Shown here: positions 50,101 to 62,900 of the stretch, one piece after another
Numbering within the stretch: position 1 is the first letter of the stretch
How the letters are laid out: each line of letters opens with the position of its first letter
Assembly: GCA_019843655.1 (NCBI GenBank)
Contig: JACDQD010000004.1
Coordinates: forward strand, 7,750,001 to 7,814,000
Direction: 5' to 3'
DNA from: Lethocerus indicus
Taxonomy: Eukaryota > Arthropoda > Insecta > Hemiptera > Belostomatidae
Length of the DNA stretch: 64,000 nucleotides
Translations under genes and position numbers: made by a program
The notes under the pieces: generated by a model
What the model saw: the letters and a program-made list of their open reading frames with translations, nothing else
What the model was told of the DNA's origin: nothing
Databases searched by the model: none

Positions 50101-50660
50101 TTTTATGCACCGTCTAAACGTTAGTAATAATGTGCGAGGGTTCAAAACATCCCATGGCGAGGGTTAAACAATTTCCCTCCGTGTAGCGGGGGGGAATTCC
50201 GGGCAGCCGAGGGCCCGATATTCCCGGCCGCCCTCCTGAGGAAGGAAGATACGAGCACACAATCTTCAGGGAAATCTGGCTAAAACATTCCAAGTTAAAG
50301 TTTGAAAAGCCCGGCTCCCCTTTTAGTACCACCTCCCCCCCCCCATGGTTAATAGATTCGAATGTTGAATGGGGGATAACAATAATGTAATCTTTCAGTG
50401 TATGGCAAATGCGCGGCCTCCTGGCATCAGGATTAATAAAACATTTCACTCCGACGGACCCGAGGGAGCTACCGGTTTGTGGATTGCTCTTCCGCTGAAC
50501 TAGATTGCCGCTTTCATCACGGGAATACCGTGTATCTGCTACTCGGAGTTTGTCTGACATTTATTTGTAAACAATTCCAATTTGGTTCGCCCCTCAATTA
50601 TCGTTACATTACGTCTTTGCCGGCAATGGGAATGGATAACGGACTGTCACCAATCACATC
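50101..50660. other. GC-rich island with a tRNA-like arm
   Basis: GC-rich with a C10 run at 50335-50344. A 148-codon minus-strand frame (50114-50560) covers most of it with no recognised family. The tRNA-like D arm at 50486-50509 lies inside. Confidence 0.55.
50486..50509 (-). other. tRNA D-arm and A-box look-alike, incomplete
   Basis: On the minus strand TAGTTCAGCGG fits the RNA polymerase III A-box consensus. The following bases form a four-pair D stem (GTTC/GAGC) with a seven-base loop containing GG. The anticodon stem, a U33-containing loop, a B box and a matching acceptor strand are all missing. It is at best a degraded tRNA-derived fragment and may be chance. Confidence 0.15.
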
Positions 50661-52220
50661 CTGATCCTTCGTAAATATTATATATAATATATATTTATAT
50701 TTCGGTCAGTTCAACTCTCCCCAGGGCTGAGAGGACTGAGTGCTAGATCGTGTTCGCTTTCACGCAGAAATGGGTCAACCGTCTCTTCGCTCCCACTCAC
50801 ATTCTCCCTACCATCCTCCCCCCATGACTCTTACTCATCTAGTCATTTCTTCTCCTCTATTTTATGTTTCCCCAACCTGGACCGTAATGTAGTCTGTACA
50901 ACCTCGGGTCGAGATGTTGAACAAGACCACGGACGGGTTAATTAGTTTACATTCGCCTGTCCAGATACGTACTGTGGATAGTAGTTTTAAAAATAAAGTT
51001 ATAAATTTAAAATTCCCTATCAAAACTTTAAATAAATACATTTTTCTCTTATTCCGTGAGAATGACAACGGAATAATTCCGTCCAATTGTACAAATACCA
51101 TATTAAATATTTTTCCAAACACTAATATTTGAATAAGGATTCCACGAAATTGTTTCCGTAGGACTGTCTAGGCTATTACTGATTCTCGATTGACCTTCGG
51201 CAATATCAATTAATCCACGGCCGGGCTCCGTTAATATTCTAATTACCGTTGTCGACAATCTCTAGATCGGATTTAGTTGGGGCCGAGCGTGGAGCAGGGC
51301 ATATCGAACGAGAGGAAGACGGCGTTTCTGGATTGCCAAAGAGAATGAGCGCCCGCTTATCGGCGGGGCATGCGCCTATCCCTGTTTGGATTTGAAATGA
51401 TAACGCGTGCACCCCCACCATCGCTGCCGCCGGATTAGGTTACATTGTTAAAGGAGATTGCCAGTTCAATTTGCATTGTTTACCATTCCCCCGCGTCGCG
51501 TACTCGCCGAAATCTCGCTCACAAACAGCCCTCGGCTCTCGGGCCTGCTCCTCGCATTTTGCACACGTCGTCACAGACCTCGTGGCTGGGGCGGGGGCGG
51601 ACCGAAGTGATGAATTTACCTCGCCACTACAACGGGCTATCGAATCCCGTTGCCTACTAACCAAGACTCGGGGGTAAAAACTGCAATTTATAAAATATTC
51701 ATCTGCCGATATGAGATACTAACAGTCCTTTCCCATTACCAGATATAAATTTATCAGCTATCAAAAGCGAATCAATATCAAAATTCAAGCGTGAACATTT
51801 GGCTCAATAAGATATCTGCCTATGTAACCTAAGTAATGTATGTTATACGTATGCTAAACGTTCGGGTGTGGAACGAAAAAGGCTAAGTTTAGGGCTCTAT
51901 TAGGCACCAGAATCGTATACATGAGTATGAGCGTTGTATTATCTGGACAAGTGAGATAGCGCGGTCAGTGGGTACGTGGGCCAATTGTCAGAAATGGGGG
52001 GGCTGACTCGGCACGAGACTCCGGTCCTCTTGCCGGGCAATATCACTTTCATGATTCGGCATCCTCCAGGGCCCGGCTGATTGGGCCAATACCTCCGCCC
52101 TACTACAATCCCGACTGCCGGTAACTGTAAGCGAAAACAATGTCGACCAAGCAACCCCTCGCGGTAAGGCCGCTCAAAGGATAACGCCCTCAAAGAAAGG
52201 ATCCCCAATAGAAAAATAAG
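50661..52220. other. AT-rich DNA with two GC islands
   Basis: A 16-base AT palindrome lies at 50675-50690. GC islands lie at about 51220-51660 and 51980-52200. The first is open on both strands in overlapping frames of 60 to 74 codons, the second in one minus frame of 89 codons. No translation is recognisable. Confidence 0.6.
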
Positions 52221-54230
52221 CGACAGAACGCTTGCTAGTTATTACTTCTGTTACACTGAACCCATGATAAATATCAATAATAAGCACACACGATATTCCA
52301 TGTTAAGAAAAACTTCTCAGAGTTATACATTTCCAGAAGTTAAAATTTAGGAATATTACACTGTGGTTTCACTATAAGGTAAAACAAATATTTATATATT
52401 GATAATGAATAAAAATTCAGTTTATATTTTCTTCAATCTGTCAATTTATTGTTGTTTTGTTCCTTTCCAGGCCCCGTCCGTTTTGTGTATTCAATTCCAT
52501 TTTAAAAGATGAATGAAATATTTCTATGAAAACCAATACAATATTGGCCGGTACTAGGACGGATATTATTAAAAATGTTGCGGAATAACCATTGTTCTAT
52601 ACGCTTTACAGAAACGTACTTACAAATATAGTAACTAAATATTGAATATTGCTCCTTTCAGACCGACGCAAAGTCAATTAAACCGGCAGATACTTTTTTG
52701 ATTCTGAAATACCTTGCTAGCGCGGAATTCGATATCGAAATATTTACCTTACACAATGCACTCATTCGCTGATTGGAATGTTTATTAAGCGGTTATTTTT
52801 CCTTTTCAATTTTAGGACGTGTATTTGAATATTTCCCGTGATTCTATTCCAAGCCTACCCCTCAATTAAACACTGCAATTGACGGTCGAAATGACCGAGA
52901 ATAATTTTCTATTATTAACAATCATACAGAGCTGATATATTATTTTTGTTTGAAATATAAGAGTTGAAGGGGCAGTATCGATAGCACTCTGCTATTAACA
53001 CACTGTACTGTAGACACATTGATTTAAATATTTTGATAATAATTTATACATTCGAAAAAACTGATTCAATCGAATGGCTAACAGGATACTTCCTGTCGGG
53101 TTGTCTCAGGAATGACAATTCAATATACTAATCCATTAGTATTCTCACATCGTACATCCTAAAAACTGAGCTGGCCTATCCATCGTTTGTCCTGTAATTG
53201 ACAATCGGATGTTGTTAAATATTATAAAAGGATGTGTTATTGCATACCAAAATTATTTAAACAGATCTCTGGAGGCATATTTTTAGTTCTAATAACATGT
53301 ATTCAAATAATAAGCATATTTTAATATTCCATTTAATCTCTTTTCACGCTTAGTGTTTTTGGATGGCCACTAGAAGAGAAAAATCGTTATACATCAAGAG
53401 CCCTCTGTTTTATGTAAATTTAAATTTGCATCATATGCAGTCAAACACTGAAGTTCATTAAATCGAAGAGAAATGCTCCACTTTTTCAGAGTACGAAGTA
53501 GATGCACTCTATTTATTTCAATTTATAAGATCGCCAGACCGGTTTTCTGAAGCGGAGGTCTATATTTTTAATTAAAACCACAAAAACAAGCCACTCCACG
53601 TGGAGGCTGGAATATCGTGAAAATAATTAGGAAAGTTTTCCTCAGGAAACAGAGAAAAAGGAACATTGATACTTCGCTGGGGAGGGGGAAAACCGCCGTA
53701 ATTGCACCGGGAAGCAAAAAGGGATGAGGTTGATTTTGGTCGCGAAGTAGGGGAATTCAGATCATTAAAAGTATTTTAATTTGAAATTAAACGGGATATT
53801 TTTCTCTGCCTCTTCTACTCAAAAGTTTCTAGCAGTCGGAGCGTTAAATTCGAAAACAAAAAAATGCATTCTACGAAACGTTTTTCTTGAAATTATTTTC
53901 ATACAACTCGTATACAATTTACACTTGTGTCATGGCGCGGGTACATTAAACGTGGAGCGGGGAAGAAAACAGGTAGATCCTCTCCAAGATCAGATAGATT
54001 TCCGCAAACGCTGGAAAGTTTTATTTTAAATATAAAATAGGTGCCATATAGATACCAGCATTCTACAATAATTAGTAGTGAAACTTATTTCCCAAGAAGT
54101 AGGTAAATGAGTATCAGAACGAAATGATAGAAGAATCTCCGCTAACGTACGTTAAGGAAATACCCTGAAGAGGGTGAACAAATTTTCTATATATCGTATT
54201 TTAGAAAGCAGCGTGAAATGTTACGAATCT
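52221..54230. other. AT-rich stretch
   Basis: No gene is supported. A 12-base palindrome with a CACGTG core (CTCCACGTGGAG) lies at 53594-53605 in a small mixed patch. An 82-codon frame (53781-54029) has no motif. Confidence 0.6.
53594..53605. promoter_or_regulatory. 12-base palindrome with a CACGTG core
   Basis: CTCCACGTGGAG is a perfect dyad around an E-box word. It is a possible basic helix-loop-helix site. Palindromes of 12 bases are expected many times by chance. Confidence 0.2.
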
Positions 54231-55400
54231 TTTTATAAAGTCTGCCCGCTCTACGATGGAGCCAAGAGTATCTTGTGACAGCGGAGGCGTCTGAACGCTC
54301 TTTCAGCCCGAGCTCAGACAATTCGCAGTTTTCTAACCAAATCAGCGGTCCACCATCTCCACTATATCTTAAATGGTTTAAGGTTTTTCCCCCTACGATG
54401 TTTCCCCTCAGTCGGTAGATAATGCGAACGCCTCCATCTGGCGGGACAGTGCGGGGAGAAACCCATGTCAGGAATGAGTCGATGAAGTAAGATGAAGGGT
54501 AAAAAAGTAGTTTTTCGGCAGTAAACGTTAAAGAAGCAGTCAGGCAGTATTGAGAAGGGAGAATGAACTAAAAAATGACAAACAAAACTGCAATAACCCC
54601 GCCCATCTTAGAAGAGGGAGGTCATTCCATACATGAATGATGCATGGAAAAAAAATACGGGCTCAAACGCATTTGTACTTGTCAAATTAATACTTTTCAC
54701 CCCTTCTTCTTCCCCTTCTTCTTAGGCAAGAGGTACATCCGCCCGCGGCTCTTGCATTCGCCGGGGTAAATGTGAAATATTAAACAGGTAAAAAGGAGGT
54801 CGGCCGTACGTCACCTGATAAGGGATATAAATTATGGCACCTTTTCTTCTTTGTCTTGCAAGGAACTCGCACCGTAGAAGAATCGGAGGATAAATTTAAT
54901 TGCCGATTACCCATTGCACATTTGCTTTCATCCGTTAACTAGAATATTATGGTTGTAATTTTATCGATGCTCGTAAAAATGATTGACACTCATGTCTTTC
55001 GATTCTTATAGACATGTCTTCCAAGCATCAAGTTATATGTAAAAATGGATGATATATCATAAAAACCAGGAAACATGTAGTACATTTAAAATTAACACGA
55101 AATGAGCATGGAGTTTTACAGCTATAACCAATGAATGATGGAATGATTTATATATATTTTTCATTACTCACTTATCCGGATCGAATACATTCAAACTTTA
55201 TCTCCACTTGATACATAGTGCAGCATAAATTTCATACGGCTAATTTAAGCTTTTTGTTTCACGGAGCTCAGTCGCATTGCTAAGTGCCTTTACTGGTTTT
55301 TAACTTGCATTTTTTGCAGTTTCCTCGGTAGCACGGGGCTACTTAATCAGGCAGATTTAAGAGATACTTAGCCCTGTCAGGTCTTCTTGGTCTCCCTTTA
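54231..55400. other. Mixed stretch with an acceptor-like pyrimidine tract
   Basis: Moderately GC-rich near 54250-54320 and 54690-54800. A perfect 12-base tandem, CCCCTTCTTCTT, at 54700-54711 and 54712-54723 is followed at once by AG. No long frame is present. From 54870 on it is AT-rich. Confidence 0.55.
54700..54723 (+). repeat. Tandem duplication of CCCCTTCTTCTT
   Basis: Two perfect adjacent copies of a 12-base pyrimidine unit, ending in TTAGG, so the tract resembles a 3' splice site. A donor-like GGGGTAAAT begins about 40 bases later. Confidence 0.8.
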
Positions 55401-55900
55401 ATTTAATCGGACCGTCGTGTATCACCCCTCCCTTGACGCCCCCCTCCCACAACGTTTAATAAACGCCCCCGCCGGATTCCATTATTTTCTACGTGAAGTA
55501 TCGTGTAATTCGACAATGGAATCGACGCATATCCGGAGGTGCGTTATTTTTCGTGGCTAAATTTTAAGCGAACGAGTCAGGAAGTCAGTTTGAGGCGGGC
55601 GTGTAATAGGTCCGGCCGGAAGGTATATATTTATAGGACCGTGTAAGGCTGGAACGTCAACTCTCTAATATTTCACCTTAATAGGATTCTGCTAAATAGC
55701 TCCCCTATGGCTGTTACCAATCCGGGTTAAGCCCCGGCCCAACCTGCCCCTACAAAATTTATCACCATTTACAAAGAATCCTCCTTACCCGGGTTACACA
55801 TCCCCCTCCTAGTCCGCCACTAAATTATTTACTTATGGCTCCCAGACCTAAGAGACCCCGGAGGGTATTACATTACCGATTCACTCCTCTCGTCCGGTAT
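55401..55900. other. GC-rich island without long frames
   Basis: Pyrimidine-rich on the plus strand in places. C runs at 55425-55428, 55430-55432, 55439-55444 and 55446-55448 fit a quadruplex pattern on the minus strand. There is no open frame of note, so this is another island that is plainly not coding. Confidence 0.6.
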
Positions 55901-58650
55901 TATAATAATTTAAATGTCTCCTCTTTTATTGGCTCGATTGATTCCTTCAGCTTGTGCGGTGCTGATTTCAATTCGTCGATTAAAACTAATTATTTAGTTT
56001 TAATTAGTTGATGGATTAGCGATATTTTGGAATTGTAATCTTTTCGTCTAGTTTAGGGGTAAATACAGAACAGAGGAGTAGAGACAGAACTCTGGATATA
56101 ACAAACTCGAAGAATATTACATTCAAATTATGTGCAAAAGGGGTCGTAAATTCAGCCGACTCTCAGGGAAACGAACATTAATAAAAGGCGCTATTCACGA
56201 TTGAACCGGCAATGAACCTGGCCTTTTAAAGCTGTAAAGCGATCAGCGATAAACTGATTAACCCACTGTCCTATTACATACCCCGAAAGGCCCCGGGAGC
56301 CAATGGCTTTATACTGAAAAGCCTACTGGCGGAACTACGATGAGCCCGACATTACTGTCAGCCGGTTTAATTTGTCAACCACGGCATTTCTATGGGTTGA
56401 GAGAACGGTTTATAGTGAAGCGGAGCCTCACTCACACAAGTGTTGCCGAGTCAGCTACGCCGCTGTATGGAGCAGAGGGCGTCGTATATATTTCTCCATT
56501 AGAGCCGCCACATCAGATTAATTACAGCCTAATAGTCCAGAATAGCCCAATTATCGCCATCAACAAAGATATTACCGGTAATCACCCCGCACTGGATATT
56601 TTACATTCTTTAAACTAGCCAGGGGTTACAGAGAGAACAAGGAGCCTTACCTATTTTCTATAAAAATAGGTGTCGTGAAACAATCGCTTATGTCAGGTGA
56701 TGGAACAATGATAACCACTATAAAAACAGAGAACACTCTAGACATAAATCACATCAAACACAGTATAAAAAAAAAATATAACAATGATCAAATTTAAGAA
56801 AAAACTTCTTTTTCTCATCGTACTCTAATAAGTCTTCCTTATTTAAAGCTTTCCTTATTGAAAGTAATACGGGATTGCTAGGGACAGATAATAGCTACGT
56901 ATTATTTATCTCAATTATTATTGATCCAGTCTTAAGACTGTTTCTGAAGGCTGCTGGTGACGACCAACAGACCAGGATAGTGGCGAGAGACGCAGATAAA
57001 TACAAAGCTGGTCTACTTCCTCGTCAAAAGAAAATATAAAAAAAAGATGGCTTTTACGCCCCAACGAGACGGCTTGATGGAAATAAGGACAGTATGAAAG
57101 GAGTTGCGAAGTTGAAAAGACGCCCCTAAATAAAGGGGAAAATGAAGGTGAAACCCATTCACTATATGAGTGAGCTAAGAAGATTCACATGAAACAATTA
57201 CAACGATATAGGGAAAGAACTTAAATTTCGCAATTTTTCAGCAAACTTTGACTTGGTTATTAAATATTTGAATTCGATAGATAATCTATTTCTACTTATT
57301 TCCCTTTTAAACATGCAATTTATTGCGAAATTTAAATTTATGACGCAGATTAACACTTAATACGCTCAGGATACGAAACATATGCGGATGTTCATTCCGA
57401 TAGTCAATATGACAAAAAAACTTATTTCCCGGCGGCATTTTTTTAAGCCCTTCATCAATATATACTTCACGTCTGAAACTCCATGAAAACAGAAACTTCG
57501 TATTCCCTGACGAAAACGAATGCAGAAGTCGTTTTACTTAGTCGGAATTGACACAGGGGAAATCAATCGTAAGAGTCGCTAGGTGCAATGGACCTATTTT
57601 CTCCTGAACAGAGAAACAGAATTCACAAGGGGAATATGCACATTCAAAATTGAAGGGATATTTAATCTTCAGCAACCTTTTCTAATTACTTAAACGTTTC
57701 CAGGGAATTACAGATGGCTCTTCCAGTGTTATCTGAGACATTAAGAAGGACTTCGGTCATTTAACATTTCGAGAGGATATTTCAGTCTAAATCATAATCT
57801 TTTTTTCTCAAGATAGACGAAAAATATACTGCCGTTAACAATAATTGTTATTTCTAAACGTTGCCCTTATCACTGTAAATCGTTGAGAGGATTGTAGTTC
57901 GTTAAATGTATAACATTGCAACTGCATTCTCTCACAGACCCCGTGAGAAACTGTTCATGAAAGCAAGTCCTTATTTCCGGTGTGCCATCCAATTTAAATT
58001 AAAGTGGGCCTATTTAAATATATATAGAGGGATACAAAGTGGAAAATAGCACTGGAAGATAGACCGCCCAATTCGGGGGTTACTTGCATTATTTAAGGGG
58101 CTCGTCCAACCCGGCCAGTCCAATCGGTAGAATCATTTAAGAGGCTCCATAATGTTCTGTCTTTGTTCGCGGAAGTAAATTAGAATCGGCGTAAAAATAT
58201 ATTAATTAATTTAGAATAGATTTTATATTGATTTGAACATTGTTTCTCAACATTACATTATTATCAATTGGTAATATTTGAAAGGTAAGTAATCTCCTTT
58301 GCGTTCATGCAAAAACGATAAAATGACTTGAACTACTGAATAGAGAATATTATTTCGGATTATTATGTTTCAGGTGGGTATACCTTTTCCTAAATTATCC
58401 TTGAAACGAACTAAATATGGTCAGTATTTGATACTTCATTAACGCATTTCATACTTTCAGTACGACGAAATGTATGGACTATACCAAAAAATCCATCTAA
58501 TATTTCTTCACGGGTCAGAACGAAGTGGAATCATTACAGTAGAGAAGAAATAATATTCCTCTCACTTGCGGATGGATAAAGGGATTCGCTTTTCATGAAA
58601 TTAGAATGCTCCACCCGATTAATCACTTACTTAAACTTAAATCGGTTAAA
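55901..58650. other. Mostly AT-rich with a GC patch at 56270-56620
   Basis: The patch holds an ATG-started 92-codon plus frame (56340-56618) of balanced composition but no recognised domain, with no long competing frame listed opposite. The remaining two kilobases are AT-rich with nothing I can interpret. Confidence 0.55.
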
Positions 58651-60410
58651 ACAGATATACGTTGGCAACTCGAGGAAAAACCGGCGGTCGGCCAAACAAA
58701 AGTTTTCCTAGTAGAAGGGAAAGATAGAATGGGGACTGCGTTAAAAGTTCAGTAGGGCGGAGAGTTTAGGTGGACACCAATGGCGAGCCCACAACCGCCA
58801 CCGACCCGGCCCACTCCTTCACGTTCCAGAAACCTCCACAATCCCTCATTCACACCCCACCTACCCACCTACGAAACGGACCGTGTCCTTAACAATAACA
58901 ATAGGGTTCCAGTCGTCCCCCCCCCCAATCGATTCCCCGAATAATTCAAAACTGACAAAATAAACTTATTTATCCGCTCTTTCTTTCAGTTGATTCCTCT
59001 CTGTGAATTTTCGTTGGGATACTTTTCCCTCGCAACCGAGCACAGCGCACTATCCCAGTATACACAACGTGAAGGGTTTCGCGTGTCTACCGATAGTAAG
59101 TGGAACATCGCGGAGGAAAAACCTTAATCCACCTTGTACGGGGGGAGGGAGGATAGCGGATCGCTGGGGGAAAAAACACCCTTCCTGCGAATTTTCTGAG
59201 CGATCTAAAATGTTGTAGGAGAAGGTTCTCTGGCCCGAGGCCAGCCAACTGTCTTCACCGGCCCGAGTGGCTCTACAGATGAGTAATTATCGATCCTTAC
59301 CTGTTACCGGTAAACAAGCTCCTCCTCCTCGCCAGGTCCTCAGGAACGTTCCCCGGTAGTAGGTTACCCGTCCATGACAAGAGCGACAATTATTTCTTCA
59401 CATTTCTTCTTCTTTTCTTCTAATACATTAGTGCCCATTCTATTGTTACCAGTATAGCTGTTGTTTTCACCGTCTATGTAGGCACAATTATTAGTATTAA
59501 TTCTGTCCCTGGTACATCTTAATGAGCGTGTTTTAGGATAAGATCTCTGGAGATGTCTGGATGCCTCTGAGTGCCGCATTTCGTCGAATTTCCCCTGTCT
59601 GGGCATTGATGAGTAATAACTTCGAGGAAAGGTAACAAGGGGCTTGGGGAAAACATTAAAACCAAACAGAGGAAAGATCCGAGGTAAGAACTGGAAGAAG
59701 ACAAATGGGGGAGTTTATTTGACAGGTGGTCGGGGGGCGGTGTTGGCCGGACACGGAATAGCGGCTTCGATTCCCGAATTATTACGTCCGACTCTAATCT
59801 AATAAAACAAAGGCGCCGCTCACCGGCCGCCTCTCATCCGCCGCTCGCTTTGATAAATCGTTGGCACGTGCCGAAAGGAGGCAATGTCGACGGCCGACCC
59901 ACCGCCCCCCAATTATCTATAGAAAAGATGAGATAGAGAAATTTCTGTTCGGCCCGATCGAGATTGTTTCCCCTGTTCCACACGGATTTAGAAAGTAAAT
60001 GGTGAAATGAGGTCGGATTGTGAAGCTCGAATGACCTATTCAATCAACATTCGAGCACTTATTGATTCTTACCACTGAACGTAATAGTGACAATGCAGGC
60101 GGTTCGCTTCATCGGTAACTAACAAACGTACCAACTGATTTACTGATTGAATTACAAGTGACCGCACCGAGAGGCAGAAACCCAAGACTAATTATATCAC
60201 TATTGTCTGTTATAATGATAATATTGTGTATCACATAAGTATATACATATATAATAAAATATAACTTTTTATACAGAGAGGTTTCTCTCCTCGCGAATCT
60301 ACATCGAGGAAACTCTGATGAATATACATTGTCATTGATGATACGTTGGCCATTGCAGTACTAAAGTAGAGTACTACAAAGAGAAAAAGGATATATATTC
60401 GATTGATCGA
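58651..60410. other. GC islands and pyrimidine-rich tracts
   Basis: GC-rich at about 58660-58960 and 59020-59360, with a C10 run at 58917-58926 and TTC/TCC-rich tracts near 59310-59420. A small GC patch at about 59720-59900 contains the palindrome GGCACGTGCC (59863-59872). Frames are at most 80 codons, with no gene. Confidence 0.55.
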
Positions 60411-62060
60411 CATCGAGATGGACAGGAACCATAAAAGCCGTTCGGGCGGACACGTATTTAATGGGCGGCAATATCGGGGGTGGGAAATACGGACCGGGGA
60501 CCGAGTGGCGGGACGGGGGGGAGGTATACCCGCGTACCGCAATAACTTTTTCCATTAGGGGATAAATTTATGATTAAAGTTTTTAACGTGGAGGCCGCCT
60601 CCGGCGGGCCGCGATAAGGGCCGTACCCGGGAGGTTATATTATAAAAATGTGGGACACGTGACCCTGTTGGGTCCCGGCTCAACCCAATAAAGCTTACGT
60701 GAATGGAATGACGGTAAAATATACTTGCTAAAATTGTGCATTACCCCGGCCCTAGCTTGGGATAATCGAATGCTTTTAGACGTTGCACCGTGTGCCTATT
60801 TATTTGATAAATGTTTTAAGAAATTCTAAATTAAAATCGCCTCCAACCAGGCTCCAATCTAAGGAGGAGAAAGGTTCGTTTCCCGGCGAAATTCTGTCTC
60901 TATTTGCATATTTAAATCACTACTAAGACCCGTAATTTTACAACTTGTTAATAAACTTTCGGCTATTAATTAACACGCAGCTAAATATAAACCTGAAAGG
61001 AAGTGCAGGTTCCAGGCGTAACTTGAGTTTGGACTCATTTACCTATAAAATAAATTACGCGAAATGTCCACTGACGAAAGGGAATTGAGGCCATAATCTC
61101 GGGCCCAATCGATAATCGGAGTCGTCATAATTGCCCGACGCTTTCATATAAAAACTTCTCTCAGCAACAAATTGCGCTCAGTATAGACGGGGAACTCGAG
61201 GGAGCTGAATGGAGTAATACACGGACTCCGTCGGGTAATTGACTTTCTTGAAATTCAAAATCGACTCCACAACCCCCGCCAACAACTCACAGGAAATTGT
61301 CTTCGCCCCCTGGCAATTATAAATTTTCCAGTCCAACTGTTGACCGAGCCCGCCCCCGACCGCTGGGCGTTCGCCACCCCCTCCCCCCTTTAAGTCACTT
61401 AATCCGCCCTATAGAAGAGTCATTTCCTTTGAAACGCAAGGGCCGACGAAAGTAGATGCTGGCCGTTTTAATTTTCTTCTGTACAAAACAATTTCCGCTA
61501 TTAATAATGAGTTATTAATTAATTATAATTAATAAGTTACCCCAAAATACTATCCTTGCCAAATGCCGAATTGATTAATTACGTGGTGTACGAAATGTAA
61601 AATAACAGGTATCTGACAGGGATTAGAACAGGCTATTTAGAGAAGGTATCGCAATAGAAATAAGTTACCCCATTGATCGAAATAGATGTATTTTTTCAGA
61701 AATAATCTGGTGGTGGGGACGCAAGATTAATTGGAAGACGGCTAATTGCTCAATGATGCTAAATTAAAGAAGTGAATAAGGCTGCAGTGCGGGGCCTAGT
61801 TTGTAAATCAACTTAACTGAGCGCTTTAAATGCGCTCGGGTCATATTAAATTTATCCAAATCCTCCTCGGCCTGAATTCCTAATTCACGGCCCGAAGATT
61901 CTTTCTTAATGATTTTAAAGGGGCGCCGCCGCCGCCCCGACTCTAGATTAGATTCCGGGCCCCTTCGCCGGTTATTTGCTCGAGGCGCCAGAGAAGTAGA
62001 GAGAGCACGTAGCAACCGGTTTCCAATGCTTTAACCTTTCTCGGCCTGTAATTTGAGCTG
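60411..62060. other. GC islands alternating with AT-rich DNA
   Basis: Islands lie at about 60420-60680 and 61110-61400, with a smaller one at 61880-62000. GACCC/GGGTC and GGGAC/GTCCC form alternative small hairpins at 60652-60676. A 103-codon minus frame (60231-60542) spans an island edge and has no motif. No gene is supported. Confidence 0.6.
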
Positions 62061-62900
62061 CTGAATTCATACTGAGTAACGTTTAATACCGTCCCGATGC
62101 GGTGTGATTTCGCGATGCAATTTTCCATTCGGTTGGCAAGCATGTTCAATTTTATCGTCGCCTCGTGCACCGGTATGAGAAATCATATTTTCGGAAATAG
62201 GTTTAGTTATTTACCGTTCTCTCCTCTGGGTTGCATTAGTACATACGTTTTCATTGATACCGTAATCATCGTATGCATTATAGTACTTGCTAAATAATTG
62301 AATAAATGTTTTTCACAACACTCAGGACAACCAAGTTTATAATATTCGTTATTCAAGAGAAATTTCAGGACAGAATTCAATAAAGAGTTTTTGGGGATAT
62401 TAGCGTGAATGAATCTGATTCGCCGAAAATATTCTCTCGGATTTAAGGGTCCCGTATTGCCGAATTCTCTCGACGCGAGGGGTTTCCAATTTGTGCGAGG
62501 GGACGCGTCCAATATCAGGAGGAATATTATCATCATCCGTGTTTTGGGGCCGCCGGAGAGGCGGGATCCTTTCCGAAAGAGCTCGGTTGTCACAGTCCCA
62601 GGATCTCGGGACAGACGCGACGTCACATTTGACAAACGAAGCGACAACTCCGGGGCGAGAAAATGCGAGGGGCGAATGAGATTGTTTATTAGAAAGGGAG
62701 GGAGAGTGAAAAGGGGGCGGGAGGCCCTCCGAGCCGGGTGTAATTCATGCATTATGTCGGGACCGCGCTCCACTCATCTTTACACAATTCTTATTCACGC
62801 GGCGCACAATATTTCATTCGGCCGGCGGCTCACAGCTACCCGACGGGGCCCTCGCCCAACAATTACGCTACGGGTCGTTATTTAAAGCTGTGCCTGGTAC
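62061..62900. other. GC-rich island, open on both strands
   Basis: From about 62400 to 62890 the island is open on the plus strand for 158 codons (62409-62885) and on the minus strand for 188 codons (62207-62773). Both translations are Arg-, Ser- and Pro-rich and match no family I know. Equal opening of both strands argues against coding. Confidence 0.6.

Noticed and set aside
16462..60661. Apparent abundance of CACGTG E-boxes (about ten to twelve seen)
   Set aside because: At the window's approximate composition about nine are expected by chance in 64 kb, so there is no enrichment. Only the longer palindromes were listed, at low confidence.
62207..62885. Frames of 158 and 188 codons on opposite strands
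   Set aside because: Both strands are open through the same GC-rich island, translations are Arg/Ser/Pro-rich, and no family is recognised. Low stop density explains both.
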